Part shown: positions 1 through 9,927 of the stretch, one piece after another
Numbering within the stretch: the first letter of the stretch is position 1
Layout of the letters: each line of letters opens with the position of its first letter
Assembly: GCA_001969505.1 (NCBI GenBank)
Contig: LSSK01001074.1
Coordinates: 1 to 37,760 of the forward strand
Direction: 5' to 3'
Length of the DNA stretch: 37,760 bases
DNA from: Zancudomyces culisetae
Taxonomy: Eukaryota > Kickxellomycota > Harpellomycetes > Harpellales > Legeriomycetaceae
Program-made: the position numbers and the translations under genes
Notes under the pieces: generated by a model
Database searches by the model: none
Told to the model about the DNA's origin: nothing
The model's input: only the letters and a program-made list of their open reading frames with translations

Positions 1-282
1 TCTAATACCATATCGCCCTAATATTAGGTCATAAATATAACGAATATTTCATGTTTGAGTTTAATCAATTATAATAAATTTTACATAGAGATAATAAGCT
101 GAAAAGGATGAAAATAAAAACTACCATACCTTAACCAAAACGCCGTCGATATCTAAAACTACAGCAGGGTTGCTTCTAGAATCCCTTTTTAGTGTAGTGC
201 TTTCTGATCTTTTCTGAACAAAAAGGTTTCTTGAAAACAGTGCCCCCCTGTTAAGATTGCGCATTCGAAAAAGTGAGCTCAT
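1..282 (-). CDS. Mitochondrial HAD-superfamily phosphatase (CECR5/HDHD5/YKR070W type), 5' part only
   Basis: This is the 5' end of a gene that runs off the left edge. Exon 1 is 282..130 (51 codons from the first ATG) and exon 2 begins at 17. The 112-nt intron between them starts GTATGG and ends TAG. The protein starts with a basic, Arg/Ser-rich stretch free of acidic residues for about 26 residues, which looks like a mitochondrial presequence. Then comes AVVLDIDGVLVK, with the HAD motif I nucleophile D44 and the general acid D46. Across the intron the frame continues as GDMVLE, which fits the start of the CECR5 (HAD subclass IIA) family. Known family members are mitochondrial and their substrate is poorly defined. 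The gene is divergent from the Nudix gene, with 419 bp between start codons. Family assignment rests on one motif plus context. Confidence 0.72.
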
Positions 283-701
283 TATGATTTACCACGATAT
301 AACCTATTTCTATTAATAATAAAAACTGTGTCTTTGGCTATAAGCTTTTGCAGAATTTTGAAAGGTTGGTATCCTTAAATAGTTATTTTTTGTCCATTCC
401 ATCATTTCAATTTTTGATTGTAGTGGGAGTTAAGCCATTGGGTGCGTTCCGCTTTATGGTACAAAAAAAAACGAAAAGAAAAAGTGCAGCAAGTGACAAA
501 TTTAGTTTGTAAATCGAGATATCCAAGATCAGGAATGTGAATATTTTACAGGTGTTTTATTTTTACTATAAAAATTTTTTGGTTACTTTTTAACTCGAAT
601 AGTCATATTTTGCTCATCAAGCAGTTCTTCGGATTGCAAAGCTTGAAATAGGGCATAATAAAATTTGATAAGACAAGCAAATTCTAGTTTTTTGTGCGAC
701 A
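283..701. promoter_or_regulatory. Divergent intergenic promoter region (HAD phosphatase / Nudix hydrolase)
   Basis: These 419 bp separate two divergent start codons, so the stretch should hold both promoters. It is AT-rich with short A- and T-tracts (for example around 467-483). I see no coding exon, repeat or specific factor site that I can defend. Confidence 0.4.
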
Positions 702-1289
702 ATGGATGTTTTTGAAAAGCTGAATGACAAAACACTACTGGATCTCGTGAAGCAGGTCGAAGACAAAGATTCAAAATACTCAGTAAAACCTGCAACGATT
801 GTTTTTGTTTTTAACAAAGATAAGTCTAAAGTATTACTGGGATTTAAAAAACGGGGTTTTGGCAAGCATTTGTGGAACGGGTTTGGAGGAAAAATAGAAA
901 TTAACGAAACCGATGTGGAAGCTGCAAAGCGCGAGCTGTTTGAGGAATCGGGCCTTGTTGCAAATGAATTGGTCAAATGTGGTGTTTTATATTTTAAATT
1001 TGAGAACGATCCTGTGATTTTGACTGCACATGTGTTTTGGACAACCGACTATAATGGATCCCCCATAGAAACCGAAGAGATGAGACCACAGTGGTTTTCG
1101 GTTGAACATATCCCATTTGACAATATGTGGAACGACGATATATTTTGGTTTGACTATATGCTAAAATCACACCCGTTTGTGGCTATTTTTATGTTTAAAG
1201 CAGATCTCAAAACCATCACAAGTCATAATATTAACTCGGTTTCAACGAGCATAGTTAATTCCCTTCCTGTTTTTCATACAACGAAATAG
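702..1289 (+). CDS. MTH1/NUDT1-like Nudix hydrolase (oxidised purine nucleoside triphosphatase)
   Basis: A single exon of 195 aa. The Nudix box is complete at residues 63-85: G63, E69, R77-E78-L79, E81-E82, G84. The flanking segments are those of the MTH1 family: GFKKRGFG (47-54), WNGFGG (58-63), ESDEMRP-like ETEEMRP (123-129) and MWNDD (142-146). Two of the residues that read the oxidised base in human MTH1 are in that last motif (D145, D146), and the Asn of WNGFGG is a third. The likely role is hydrolysis of 8-oxo-dGTP and 2-OH-dATP to monophosphates, which keeps oxidised bases out of DNA. Compared with human MTH1 (156 aa) there is a helical N-terminal extension of about 28 residues and a Ser/Thr-rich tail after about residue 165. 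CTG encodes the Leu of the REL element, which supports standard decoding of CUG. The start is the first ATG. Confidence 0.93.
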   Translation: MDVFEKLNDKTLLDLVKQVEDKDSKYSVKPATIVFVFNKDKSKVLLGFKKRGFGKHLWNGFGGKIEINETDVEAAKRELFEESGLVANELVKCGVLYFKFENDPVILTAHVFWTTDYNGSPIETEEMRPQWFSVEHIPFDNMWNDDIFWFDYMLKSHPFVAIFMFKADLKTITSHNINSVSTSIVNSLPVFHTTK

Positions 1290-1899
1290 TTTCATTCTTT
1301 AGGGGAGGGAGGAGTAGGTCGGATTAGCTAATGTAAAAATCTTGCTATGATTAATAGGCAGATATAAAACGAATTATCATAAAGCATCTATCGTATCTAT
1401 CAATAAACCTGGATATATTTCGGCGGCTTCAGTGTTGGGTAGTAGACGACTTTTGTATCTGCACCTGCATCTGAAACCGAAACTAAAACTGTAACTGTAA
1501 CTGCAGTTGTAATTAAAGCTATATTTATAGCCATCTACCTTGTTTAGTGCTATAATCCATATTATTTTAGTATTTCTTGTTAAAACGGTTTTAACTTTTT
1601 GATGAGAATATTTATTACCTTTTTAGTGAGAATGCTCTTGTATTGGCATGATTAAATATGCATGCTTGTAAAAATTCACAAATACAAAACAGGCACCTCC
1701 TGTTGTTCATTTCAACTCCTGCCAAGAGAATTCAAATTAAAAAATTTAGAGTCTGTTTGATCAATTTAAAGTGATATAAACCAAGCCTAGAAACAAAGAA
1801 TGTACAAGCAAAAATAATAAAAATAATAAAAATTAGAATTCAATCACTATTTAAAAAAAAGGTTCTCAGGTTCAGAACAGAACGTCAGAGTAGAATACA
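1290..1899. other. Intergenic, Nudix gene to ABHD5-like gene
   Basis: AT-rich sequence with no supported gene. It has a G-rich patch just after the Nudix stop (about 1302-1318) and a degenerate AACTGTAACTG-type simple repeat near 1475-1515. The last 100 bp, rich in AATAAT/AAAT, form the upstream region of the hydrolase gene. Confidence 0.5.
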
Positions 1900-3487
1900 A
1901 TGTCAACGATTAACAGGCTATTATCGGTATTTACAAAGTTTAATACATTCACGCAGAAAAGTATTGCCCCAGACATCAAATTTACTGCCAAGGAATTAAA
2001 AGCTTTTAAAGCAGAAAAAAATATTCTTCTTCATACCAATCTACCTTTTGAATTCAAGCTCTATACCGGATTCGAGGACGAAATAAATAGTGGTGGCATT
2101 GAAAATGACAATCTCAACACATTCGAACCAAAGCATGGCATCGAGAAGGTTTCGGACAAGAAGTTTGAAGTAAAGTTCGTCGAAATAGACGACGGGAACT
2201 ATATAAATACTCTAAGCATAGAAAATGTTTATGGCTCACCTCTAGAGTCCAAGGGCGCAGACATAGCTGAGTCAACTAATGCAAAGCATCTTGTAATTGC
2301 TCACGGTTATGGGAATGGCATTGGTTTCTACTTTAAAAATTACGAAGGACTAAGTAAACTTGAAAATACGAATATATATGCGATCGATTGGCTTGGAATG
2401 GGGCGCAGTTCAAGACCCGCGTTCAACCTTCACAAGCTACCATATGAAGAATCAGTAGATAAGGTATATTTATTTTATTAAATTGTTTTTCTTATTTAAA
2501 AAAAAATAACAAAAATAGTAATAAGACGGTTCTGACTGGTTTGTTATAGATTGAGGATTATTTTGTAACGATGTTGGAGAAATGGAGGATCAAAATGAAA
2601 ATTGAGAAATTTGTTTTGCTGGGTCACAGCTTTGGAGGATACATGTCCTCTCTGTATGCTCTCAGGTATCCGGAAAGGGTAGAAAAATTAATTCTTGAAT
2701 CCCCTGGTAAGTGAATGGCACAGCTTATTATTTTTCTGTCATATAGTTATAATTTATGTATTTGAAAACTAGTCTATAAAGATAACACAACTATATGCAA
2801 TTATTGTGTTGAAAACCAATAGTTGGGATACCAAAATCCCCCCCGTACATTGAAGAATATGTTAAAACCAAAAAGCTACCAAAGGTTACCGTCGATGAGG
2901 AGAGCTTTGTAAAAGGAACTTTTTTAAAAACAGAACTTGGTAAAACCTTTAAAAAACCAAGCTTTTATGATGATATGGACGAGTACCAGCGCGCGAAATA
3001 CTATAGGATTTCATCTTTTGCAAACAAACATACGATATTGCTACCGTTTATGGTCAGAACATGGGAAAGACATTATTCCGTGCAATCTTTGATACGCAAG
3101 TTGGGATTTCTCGGTGAAAAATTGCTGTACCGGTACGTCAGTGCGTTTAGAAATCTAAACGAGCAAGAGCGGATAGACCTATCCAAATATATGCATAGCA
3201 TATCTATCTTACCTGGAAGTTCCGAGTATTCTATTTGCGTATTGCTTAATCCGGGAACTTATGCTCGGAAGCCTCTAATTGATAGAATCGATAAGCTCGA
3301 GGTTCCCACGACTTTTATGTACGGCGAGCATGACTGGATGGATATAAAATCTGGCATAGATGTTTCAAAAAAGATTAAGGCGCCTACTGGTTTCGTAATT
3401 ATACCAGATGCAGGACACAATATGCATCTTGATAATCCTCAACGCTTCAATGAGGCAGTAAAGAGTATAGTAGACTCTCCGCTATGA
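1900..3487 (+). CDS. ABHD4/ABHD5/CLD1-family alpha/beta hydrolase
   Basis: Three exons: 1900-2463, 2550-2706 and 2823-3487, joined by introns of 86 and 116 nt (GTATAT...TAG and GTAAGT...TAG). The spliced protein is 461 aa. Key elements in order are an oxyanion-side HGYGNG loop in exon 1 followed by [11 protein letters not shown], the nucleophile elbow GHSFGGY with Ser215, the family signature ESPVGIP formed across the second splice junction, YGEHDWMD (Asp411 or Asp414 as the acid) and HNMHLD (439-444). The last is both the catalytic His and the HX4D acyltransferase motif of this family. Relatives include CGI-58/ABHD5, yeast Ict1 (lysophosphatidic acid acyltransferase) and mitochondrial Cld1 (cardiolipin phospholipase). 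A phospholipase or lysophospholipid acyltransferase role is likely, but which one cannot be told from sequence alone. The N-terminus is not a clear presequence. Confidence 0.9.
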
Positions 3488-4052
3488 TTTTTGGTTTATT
3501 ACAATTTCTTAAAACTTATCTGGCTCGTGTTGTGTATAGCCTTTTTTTTCATGCAAATATATAAAAATATGGTGTAGACTACTCTGATGTTTGTTCATCT
3601 AAAACTTGCAAATAAAACGATGTCAACAACAAAAAAATACGTGAGTGGGGAAAGATGTTTCTATGTAATAATTTCTGGATAATTGCCCAAATGAAGCGCG
3701 ATAACCTGTGAGAAATGAATTCTGCTATCCAAAATCCAATAAAAACCTGTTTACAACACATGGGCTTGAAACTATTTGAAATGTCGGGTTTTGCACCGGA
3801 TTTTATTACAAGCAAGCATTTTTTTATTACTGCTAAACAAATCAGCAAAATTGGTAGTGGATTGGTGGAAAGTGATGAACTATCGATTAATTCTCCCATC
3901 TAGTGGTCGAGATTCAATTAAGATTGAAAAACTCCAATTACTGTATTTTTGGCTTTAAAAGAGCATTATCAACCATTTAAAACAGGTGATAAGGTTAACA
4001 AGAGAATCTAAGGACACAGGATATAGTAGGATTGAATATTATCGATGCAGTA
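3488..4052. other. Intergenic, ABHD5-like gene to PEX16
   Basis: This stretch is 565 bp long. It holds the hydrolase 3' region and the PEX16 promoter. A 62-codon ATG frame at 3715-3903 lies inside it and is listed separately. An opposite-strand frame over the same bases is also open, so coding is not proven on either strand. Confidence 0.4.
3715..3903 (+). CDS. Possible small protein, 62 aa, unknown
   Basis: An ATG-initiated frame with fairly balanced amino-acid composition, including the segment SGFAPDFITSKHFFITAK. It is less repetitive than most chance frames in this AT-rich DNA. No family is recognised. A stop codon lies two codons before the ATG, so it is not obviously a 3' exon in this frame. 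The minus strand is open over the same bases for 106 codons but reads as a hydrophobic, compositionally poor product. It could be a real microprotein, a gene relic or chance. Confidence 0.2.
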   Translation: MNSAIQNPIKTCLQHMGLKLFEMSGFAPDFITSKHFFITAKQISKIGSGLVESDELSINSPI

Positions 4053-5959
4053 ATGTTTTCACCTTATCGAAGATTTGTATCAAATGATTTTCGACGTATA
4101 TACACGATTGAAAACACACTCGATGTACTTGCTCAAGTCTTACCAGGTAAATCTTAGCTTGCAGCTTTGAAATTTTTATGCAAAAATACTATAGATAGAT
4201 TTACTAGTGAATTTTTACCTTTGGATTATGTATTTATTTTATAAATCTGATCTTATGCCGAGTAGTACCATTTTTACGGTGAAAAAATAAGTATAAAACC
4301 AAAAAGCACAACAAAAGTTGAGGCTATGAGGGAGAAAAACAACTGTAGGTGTTTAAAACACGAGAACTATTGGTACTAACATTTGGGCTGAAATATAGGG
4401 AGATTTGCAGAGTCGGAACTAGTATCAGAATTCTGTAAGCGACATTCTTTCAAGTTGATTTCATTTTTATGGTTCAAACAATAACTAGGAGATTCTCAAT
4501 TGCCAGTACATTTTTTTTGCCCACAGCCGAGAATGCAATCATAATTAAATGTTCTTATTATGTATCAAACCTCAACCCCAATTACTTAGTACAAATATCC
4601 AGTATATCTAAGAAAAATATAAAACCAGACCAAACCATATTGTGGCTTTTTGTTGTGTATTTCTTTAAATAGGCAACTGTATACTAAGATTATTGGAACT
4701 GTATCATGATGGTCTTCTTCTCAATGCAGCAAAACACAGTAGGCTATACGGGAAAGATGGGAAGTCATATAGAGTGGAACCGAGTGAAGTTACAGAATTT
4801 TATGAGTTTTTTGCAGACCGAAAAGGTACATATGCAGTCATTGCATCAATACTAACTAGCACCCAGATATCTGAGCTAATGGTTGAAATGCTAGTTGAAA
4901 GGAGATATGGTGTAGATACAAAATGGAAAGTAATCTCTGCTGTGGAAAGCGTAAAGTATGTATTTTTAAGACAATTCTGATTCATCATATCTTGCCTACT
5001 AAATACAACTGACCTAATCTTCAGCTAAGACATTTCTCCAACTATTATTAGAGCAGCTTGTCGTCTTGCCCTATTTGCATTATCAGGGAGTAGAATTGTT
5101 CCTCATACTGTTTCGCCTACTAGGATTATCCAACCTATAAAAATCGGAGTTCCAAATTCCACACCATATACTCCCGAATTCTGCAATTTTCATATGAATA
5201 GGCTGGGATTTAATTTAGATTCGGAACATGAAAATTCAACTGTTGGAATTACCTCTTATTTTAACCAGACTGACTTGACAGAGCTATTAAACTCGAAAAA
5301 AGTCTTGGGTTCAACGGGAACGCTGGCTAAAACCAAAACATTTAACCCAAGGTCGTCTCTTCCATTATTTTTTAACCCACTTCAGGGTTTTGGTAAACTT
5401 GGAGAAATTCTCTATATTCTAAGACCACTGGCATACATATCTATGGTTAAACGCTCCACGAAGGAAAGTTGGTATCCCTGGCTCACATCTCTATGTATAG
5501 AATTTACGAGTCAACGTTTAATCAAGTTGGATGGGTCACTTAGTAAAAATAGAATGCTGACAAATGCACATCTTGTACCTAAGTTTAAGCACTCAAACAG
5601 GTCATTCTACAAAAAGAGTCTGGAAAACGAAGAGCTTATTAGAAGGGCAAATTTGTACTATTATTATCTTGTACGCTCGCCATTCTTTGACAAGTACCTA
5701 TTGTAAGCCTCTTCACTTTACCTTCAAGTAATTTACCACAGTTTTATACGTGGAATTATTCTGCAATAATATTATAAATAGAACTTCGCTAGAAACATTT
5801 GCCAGATGGGCTTCCGATAAGCCACTATTTAGCCTGTTTGGCTCGCTCTTGGATGACTATATACCACTATGGAGACAATACTACTATTACAGTAAGCAAC
5901 TTGTCAAAGATACGTTCATATACATACAAACGCTAAATATATTAATGACCCTGGTATAA
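4053..5959 (+). CDS. PEX16: Peroxisomal membrane biogenesis protein Pex16
   Basis: Five exons: 4053-4146, 4399-4434, 4673-4955, 5052-5702 and 5782-5959. Introns are 252, 238, 96 and 79 nt, each ending TAG, and the frame closes to 413 aa. Peroxin-16 acts at the ER and peroxisome membrane with Pex3 and Pex19 in membrane-protein insertion and de novo peroxisome formation. Family landmarks are GRFAESELVSE made across the first junction (human GRFADSHELSE), ILRPLAY (260-266), SWYPWL (277-282), YYLVRSPFFDKY (342-353) and the C-terminal DDYIPLWRQYYYYSK. The tiny 36-nt second exon and the last intron were fixed by alignment to the human pattern. With acceptor 5780/5781 the spacing from SPFFDK to DDYIP equals the human spacing, while the nearer CAG at 5741 breaks the frame. 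PEX16 is missing from Saccharomyces. Confidence 0.92.
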
Positions 5960-6643
5960 TGAATAAATATAGCATCATCATCTTGAACTCCTTGCGAGGT
6001 TATCAAAACCTCAGGAAACTTGGAACATTTCTGGGCTTCCGCATTCGCCCTCTTGTGGATATTTGGTAGTCAATTCAAATTAAAATCTCTAGATGTACTT
6101 TATAGACCAATATGAAAATACAAGATAAAAGGTATAAAATAAAAAATAAAGCCTCTTGGTTCTATCTTCAGTGGAACAAATACACATCAATGGGTTGTGC
6201 TAACAATTGGAATCGCTGCATGATTACCGGTTTATTTTATTGTATGTATCATATTCTGTGACTTTTATATTTTCCAACCTGACATATTTTTAGGCTAACA
6301 TGATAACTGAATTCGAGTATAGCTCGTGTAATCAGCTATACTCAAATCGTGACTCATTTGGATAGTTTTGCTCGTTGTTAAATTTAGTCTACCTCATATT
6401 GATATGTTGTTATGCTAATAATAATCCATACTATTAAAAGTATGTTTTTATGTAAAGGATGCTCCAGCCACTCTTCGATATCTACAGTTCCTTAGATCTC
6501 ACTGGCATTCTAAAGTTTTCCCGACTTCTTATTATTGACAACCATGATCTAGCTAGCAATCGCGCGCCGTTTTGAGAAGCACTTGATTCGCTAGCAAAAA
6601 TGCTGCGCTACCATCATGTGCACTTTAAAAACAATAAAAGTAA
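5960..6643. other. Intergenic, PEX16 to tRNA-Leu
   Basis: AT-rich, with a perfect 10-bp inverted repeat at 6315-6343 (listed separately) and a smaller hairpin GAGGTT/AACCTC near 5996-6013. From about 6455 to 6620 the base composition is less AT-rich, and short open frames exist on both strands (38 codons plus, 42 codons minus) without a recognisable product. This may be a relic of a mobile element or gene. I do not assign it. Confidence 0.4.
6315..6343. repeat. Perfect inverted repeat / hairpin, 10-bp arms
   Basis: Arms GAGTATAGCT (6315-6324) and AGCTATACTC (6334-6343) are exact reverse complements separated by 9 nt. It is intergenic, 356 bp past the PEX16 stop and 301 bp from the tRNA. It could be a cruciform, a 3'-end structure or a palindromic factor site. 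Confidence 0.7.
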
Positions 6644-6725
6644 TGATGAGAGTGGGGTTCGAACCCACGCCTCTTTCGAGACCACGACCTGAACGTGACG
6701 CCTTGGACCACTCGGCCATCTCACC
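6644..6725 (-). tRNA. tRNA-Leu, anticodon CAG
   Basis: An 82-nt class II tRNA on the minus strand, without intron or encoded CCA. The acceptor stem GGTGAGA/TCTCATC has one G-T pair (2-71) and discriminator A73. The D arm begins TGGCCGAGTGG (A box). The anticodon stem TCACG/CGTGG encloses loop TTCAGGT, so U33, anticodon CAG (plus-strand bases 6689-6691) and G37. A long variable arm follows, then the T arm with GTTCGAAC (B box). Discriminator A, U33 and G37 are leucine features, not those of the serine CAG tRNA of the CUG-Ser yeasts (G73, G33). Downstream on the minus strand a T4 tract (6636-6639) and a T5 tract can end Pol III transcription. It decodes CUG as leucine. Confidence 0.96.
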
Positions 6726-7654
6726 AATTTATTTAAAAAAAAAGTTTGTTATTATATAATCAAACTAGCATTTTTTTTACTTTTTCATTATTTTTTGTTT
6801 TTTTTTGAATTGAGTTAATACATTATTTTTCAAGTTAATAATCATGCTCACCTCACCACCTTTTTGTTTTAACCTTATTAATATTATCATACTTCTTGCT
6901 ACTTTGAATAGTATCTAGTCTTTAACTTTTCTAAAAATATCTACAAAAAACTCCATCAGTTATTTCTAACAGTTTGATTAGAAATAAGTAACTCGATTTC
7001 TAAAATAATTTTGATTTGAACATCGAGGATCCCTTAATTTTTGTCCCCGTTTTTATAAAACATAAAATTCTGTTATTTGTATTATATGGTACACCTAAAA
7101 TTGTAAAATCACTGATATGGGCTTGTTCCTAATTACCCGGGTATTATTATCTACATATGCATATAGGCTGAACCATGGATTCTTAAATGTATCAAAATTA
7201 ACCATTTATTTAGTAAATATCTCAGTATTACACAGTCCCAAGTTTTCTGAAACTAAATCATTCTCATTTATTTGTTTAACTATCATTAGAAGCAACGAAT
7301 ATTTAAAGCATCATACTATCAAAATAACCGATCCTATGTAATTACCTATTCTAACTTCTGGTATGAAATTGTATAAGCCTTTTAAATGCATGTACATAAC
7401 GCCATCTATGATCTTGTTGGTCTTTTTATAGTTTTGCGTTCTACCTTCTCTACATTAATTAAACTTTACTTCAACCATTGTCAACTAGCTTTGCGCTTGC
7501 TTACCTTATTAAGCGGGTACTTAAAATAATATTTTTTACTGCCACTATGGCAATAATCACGACAAAAACAGTTATTTTATATACGATACATCTTAACTCT
7601 TGGAGATGCTGTAATAGACTATTGATTTCGATTTAATCCTTATTGGTTTTTTTA

Positions 7655-7674
7655 GGGAGGGGAGGGGTCGCGGG
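7655..7674 (+). other. Potential G-quadruplex (four G-runs)
   Basis: Four runs of three or four G occur within 20 nt (GGG-A-GGGG-A-GGGG-TCGC-GGG), preceded by a T-tract. This stands out in AT-rich intergenic DNA and meets the usual four-run pattern for an intramolecular quadruplex. Function is unknown. Confidence 0.5.
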
Positions 7675-7974
7675 TGATGAATAAAATCTCACCAACTCAC
7701 ATTAATCCGTCTTTAGTCCATAAAACATCACCTATAAAGCTTTGTCTACCACGAATAAGCTATTAGCTTAATATATGAGCCGAATATAGGAAAGCATGAA
7801 CGACAAAAACAGAATTTAATTTTTTTACGTGATTTCCAAGTGAATTGAAGACAATTCCCAGAGCAAATGTATAGCATTTTTTTGTGCATTTACTGGTATT
7901 AAAGCAGCGCGCTAAAGGCGCCAATGATATAAAACAATGATACCAAATGTTTTGGTTTTTTTTCTGTTTAATAG

Positions 7975-8094
7975 CTTTTTTTACATCTTGAACCTACTGT
8001 GCCTTTTGTTGTTGAATATGTTCGCCGACACGTAGAACGTGATGAAGCATGGATAGATCATCAGTTAAACAATAACAATAACAATGACATCTAA
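7975..8094 (+). CDS. Possible orphan terminal exon or gene relic, unknown family
   Basis: After a TAG (7972-7974), the acceptor type used by nearly all introns here, lies an open frame of 39 codons. It reads HLEPTVPFVVEYVRRHVERD, then EAWIDHQL, an Asn run and a TAA stop. Composition is strongly protein-like and less AT-rich than the surroundings. I could not find upstream exons that join it convincingly. It may be the last exon of a short-exon gene whose other parts I missed, or the remains of a decayed gene. No family is recognised. Confidence 0.25.
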   Translation, partial: LFLHLEPTVPFVVEYVRRHVERDEAWIDHQLNNNNNNDI

Positions 8095-9192
8095 AGCTGG
8101 TTCGTTTAAGTTCACAAACGTATTTCATAGTCCAGAAACATATAGAATATATTTTTGTTTATAGATAAGGTAAAGAGAGAAAGCGTAACAATTAGTTTGT
8201 GAATTTTGCAAAAAGCGTGATGTATTAGATATACTTATTGCATTATCATTCGAATCTTGTTACAAAAATAAAAGTTACACATAGGAACTAAAGAGTAGTT
8301 TTGGTGAGAAGTTCTACGAACGACATTGAGAGCATCAACCATATTTCTTTATCAATGACTATAAAAAAAAGACCATATAAACCAATTTCTGTGAAACGTG
8401 ACTACAATATTAATTTGCAGATTACTGAAAATAATAACAATCTCGAAAATGCTAAAGAAAACACCACTACTCCTACCTTTACCTTTATAATAGTATTAAA
8501 TGTGTAGTTCAAGTGACAGCAGAAAAAAATTAATCTGACATGGCTACATCTAAGCTACCTCCATTTTTTTGTACTTTAAAGATGACATTTGTAAAATAAA
8601 TGATTAAATGTCTTTTTTTTTTGTAGAAACCAAGTACAGTTGTATGAATTTAATGTTTTTATATTAGTCGGCGCATACCGTGTTAATTAGATACTTTTTT
8701 TTATAAAGATCCACAGCCGCAATATGATAATAATTCCCAACCCTATTAATAAAGGTAGGTCACATATACCTTAAGTGGTGGACACAAGAATCTTAATTTT
8801 ATACCACAAGCTCTTAGCATAAGATTATACACTGAAAATCCGAGCCATTTGACATATGGGTATAGCTCCTGCCAAAGATGAATCCCAGCTTAGTTTTATC
8901 TAAATGTGTTTTTTATGTGTGTAAATATGTTAATTTGTAGCATAATCACTTATAAGAAAAATGCTTGTGCTTATATATTCACAATTTACATTTGTTCTCA
9001 CAAACACACCAGTAGTTTATTTGTTATGGTCAAGATAGTGTATAAAAATATTATGGTAAACTTTTTAAGTATTTATACCTAGAAATATAACCTTGCTTCT
9101 AAACTAATCAAAGTATAATTCAAATCTACTATTAAATATATAAAAAGGATATTTATAGAAAGCAAAAACCAATATATGCACAATAGCTAAAA

Positions 9193-9927
9193 ATGAGTAG
9201 CACGATAAGCACCCTAATAAACCTTATGGTTATTTTATGTATTCAAGCAATCTACGTGCAAGGTCAAGCCACGCAAACTGTTTTTGTTACAAGGACGGTA
9301 AACGTCTTCAATACAATAAATGTGACGAACACAATACCGATTACAAGAACGATCACGGATTATAGAATCAGCTATATGACACTTACAACCACCAGCACAG
9401 TTCTTCGAACCAGAACCGTCACAACCACCAGTGGTGGAAATGGAAATTCATCATCATCATCATCATCGTCATCATCATCATCGTCGTCGTCGTCGTCGTC
9501 AACCACAAACACAGGGTCTACATTACCCACACTGGCCAACCCAGAAAAGGACCCATACACCCTAAACTTTGCTCAAGCAATCCTAAACTTAATGAACAAC
9601 CTCCGAGCCACCAAAGGTTTGGCTCCAATGGTTATTGACGGCAACTTAATCAAAGTTGGTTATGCTCAGAGTACATATCAATCATCGATTGGGCAAATGA
9701 CACATTCAAATTCAAACTATCCAGGTCTTTTTGAAAGATTTGCCGCATCAGGGGTAACCTATTGCTCAGGCATTGCAGAGAACGTTGCTTGGGGGACTTC
9801 TGATCCTACTGCTGTGTTTAATCTGTGGAAAAACTCACCACCTCACTTGGCGAGCATGATGGGCAATTATAGTAAGATGGGTGTGGCAATATACAATAAG
9901 TACTCTTCACAAGCCTTTTGTAGGTAA
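9193..9927 (+). CDS. Secreted CAP/SCP (YkwD-like) domain protein with Thr- and Ser-rich linker
   Basis: A single exon of 244 aa. Residues 1-26 form a signal peptide (hydrophobic TLINLMVILCIQAIY, likely cut near VQG or GQA). Residues 27-82 are dominated by Thr/Val repeats such as TVNVFNTINVTNT and are probably O-glycosylated. A pure run of 18 serines (86-103) encoded by TCA/TCG codons follows. The CAP domain covers about 121-243: FAQAILNLMNNLRATKGLAP, HS (about 177), AEN with Glu196-Asn197, and NSPPH with His218. These are the usual His and Glu cavity positions of sterol-binding or YkwD-type CAP domains. The C-terminus ends at SSQAFCR, a few residues short of the usual final beta strand (YWTQ-like). 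A GTAATT donor-like site lies exactly at the stop, so a short further exon is possible. Likely cell-wall or extracellular. Confidence 0.85.
   Translation: MSSTISTLINLMVILCIQAIYVQGQATQTVFVTRTVNVFNTINVTNTIPITRTITDYRISYMTLTTTSTVLRTRTVTTTSGGNGNSSSSSSSSSSSSSSSSSSTTNTGSTLPTLANPEKDPYTLNFAQAILNLMNNLRATKGLAPMVIDGNLIKVGYAQSTYQSSIGQMTHSNSNYPGLFERFAASGVTYCSGIAENVAWGTSDPTAVFNLWKNSPPHLASMMGNYSKMGVAIYNKYSSQAFCR
9448..9501 (+). repeat. TCA/TCG trinucleotide repeat coding poly-Ser
   Basis: Eighteen consecutive serine codons, TCA and TCG only, inside the CAP gene. Blocks of TCA followed by six TCG suggest slippage expansion followed by spread of a T-C-G variant. On the opposite strand it reads as poly-Asp, which is a shadow and not a gene. 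Confidence 0.9.

Larger units (their letters stand above)
6726..9192. other. Long gene-poor stretch between tRNA-Leu and CAP gene
   Basis: About 2.5 kb of AT-rich sequence. It holds a G-quadruplex-like block at 7655-7674, a coding-like 3'-exon candidate at 7975-8094 and a low-complexity Asn-rich frame near 8356-8507. Other open frames (for example 7117-7341) have the composition of chance frames. I see no transposon ends, long repeats or further RNA gene. Confidence 0.4.

Noticed and set aside
5735-5959. PEX16 last exon starting at the CAG acceptor 5740/5741
   Set aside because: This junction shifts the frame to an early stop. Acceptor 5780/5781 keeps the frame and the family spacing.
7117-7341. 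74-codon plus-strand frame
   Set aside because: Composition follows the AT-rich background, with no domain and no supporting splice context.
8301-8507. 68-codon plus-strand frame with Asn/Lys-rich sequence
   Set aside because: The first codon is TTG, the first ATG is at 8356, and the sequence is low complexity with no recognised family. Possible but unsupported.
9372-9560. Minus-strand frame with a poly-Asp run
   Set aside because: It is the antisense shadow of the poly-Ser TCA/TCG repeat in the CAP gene.
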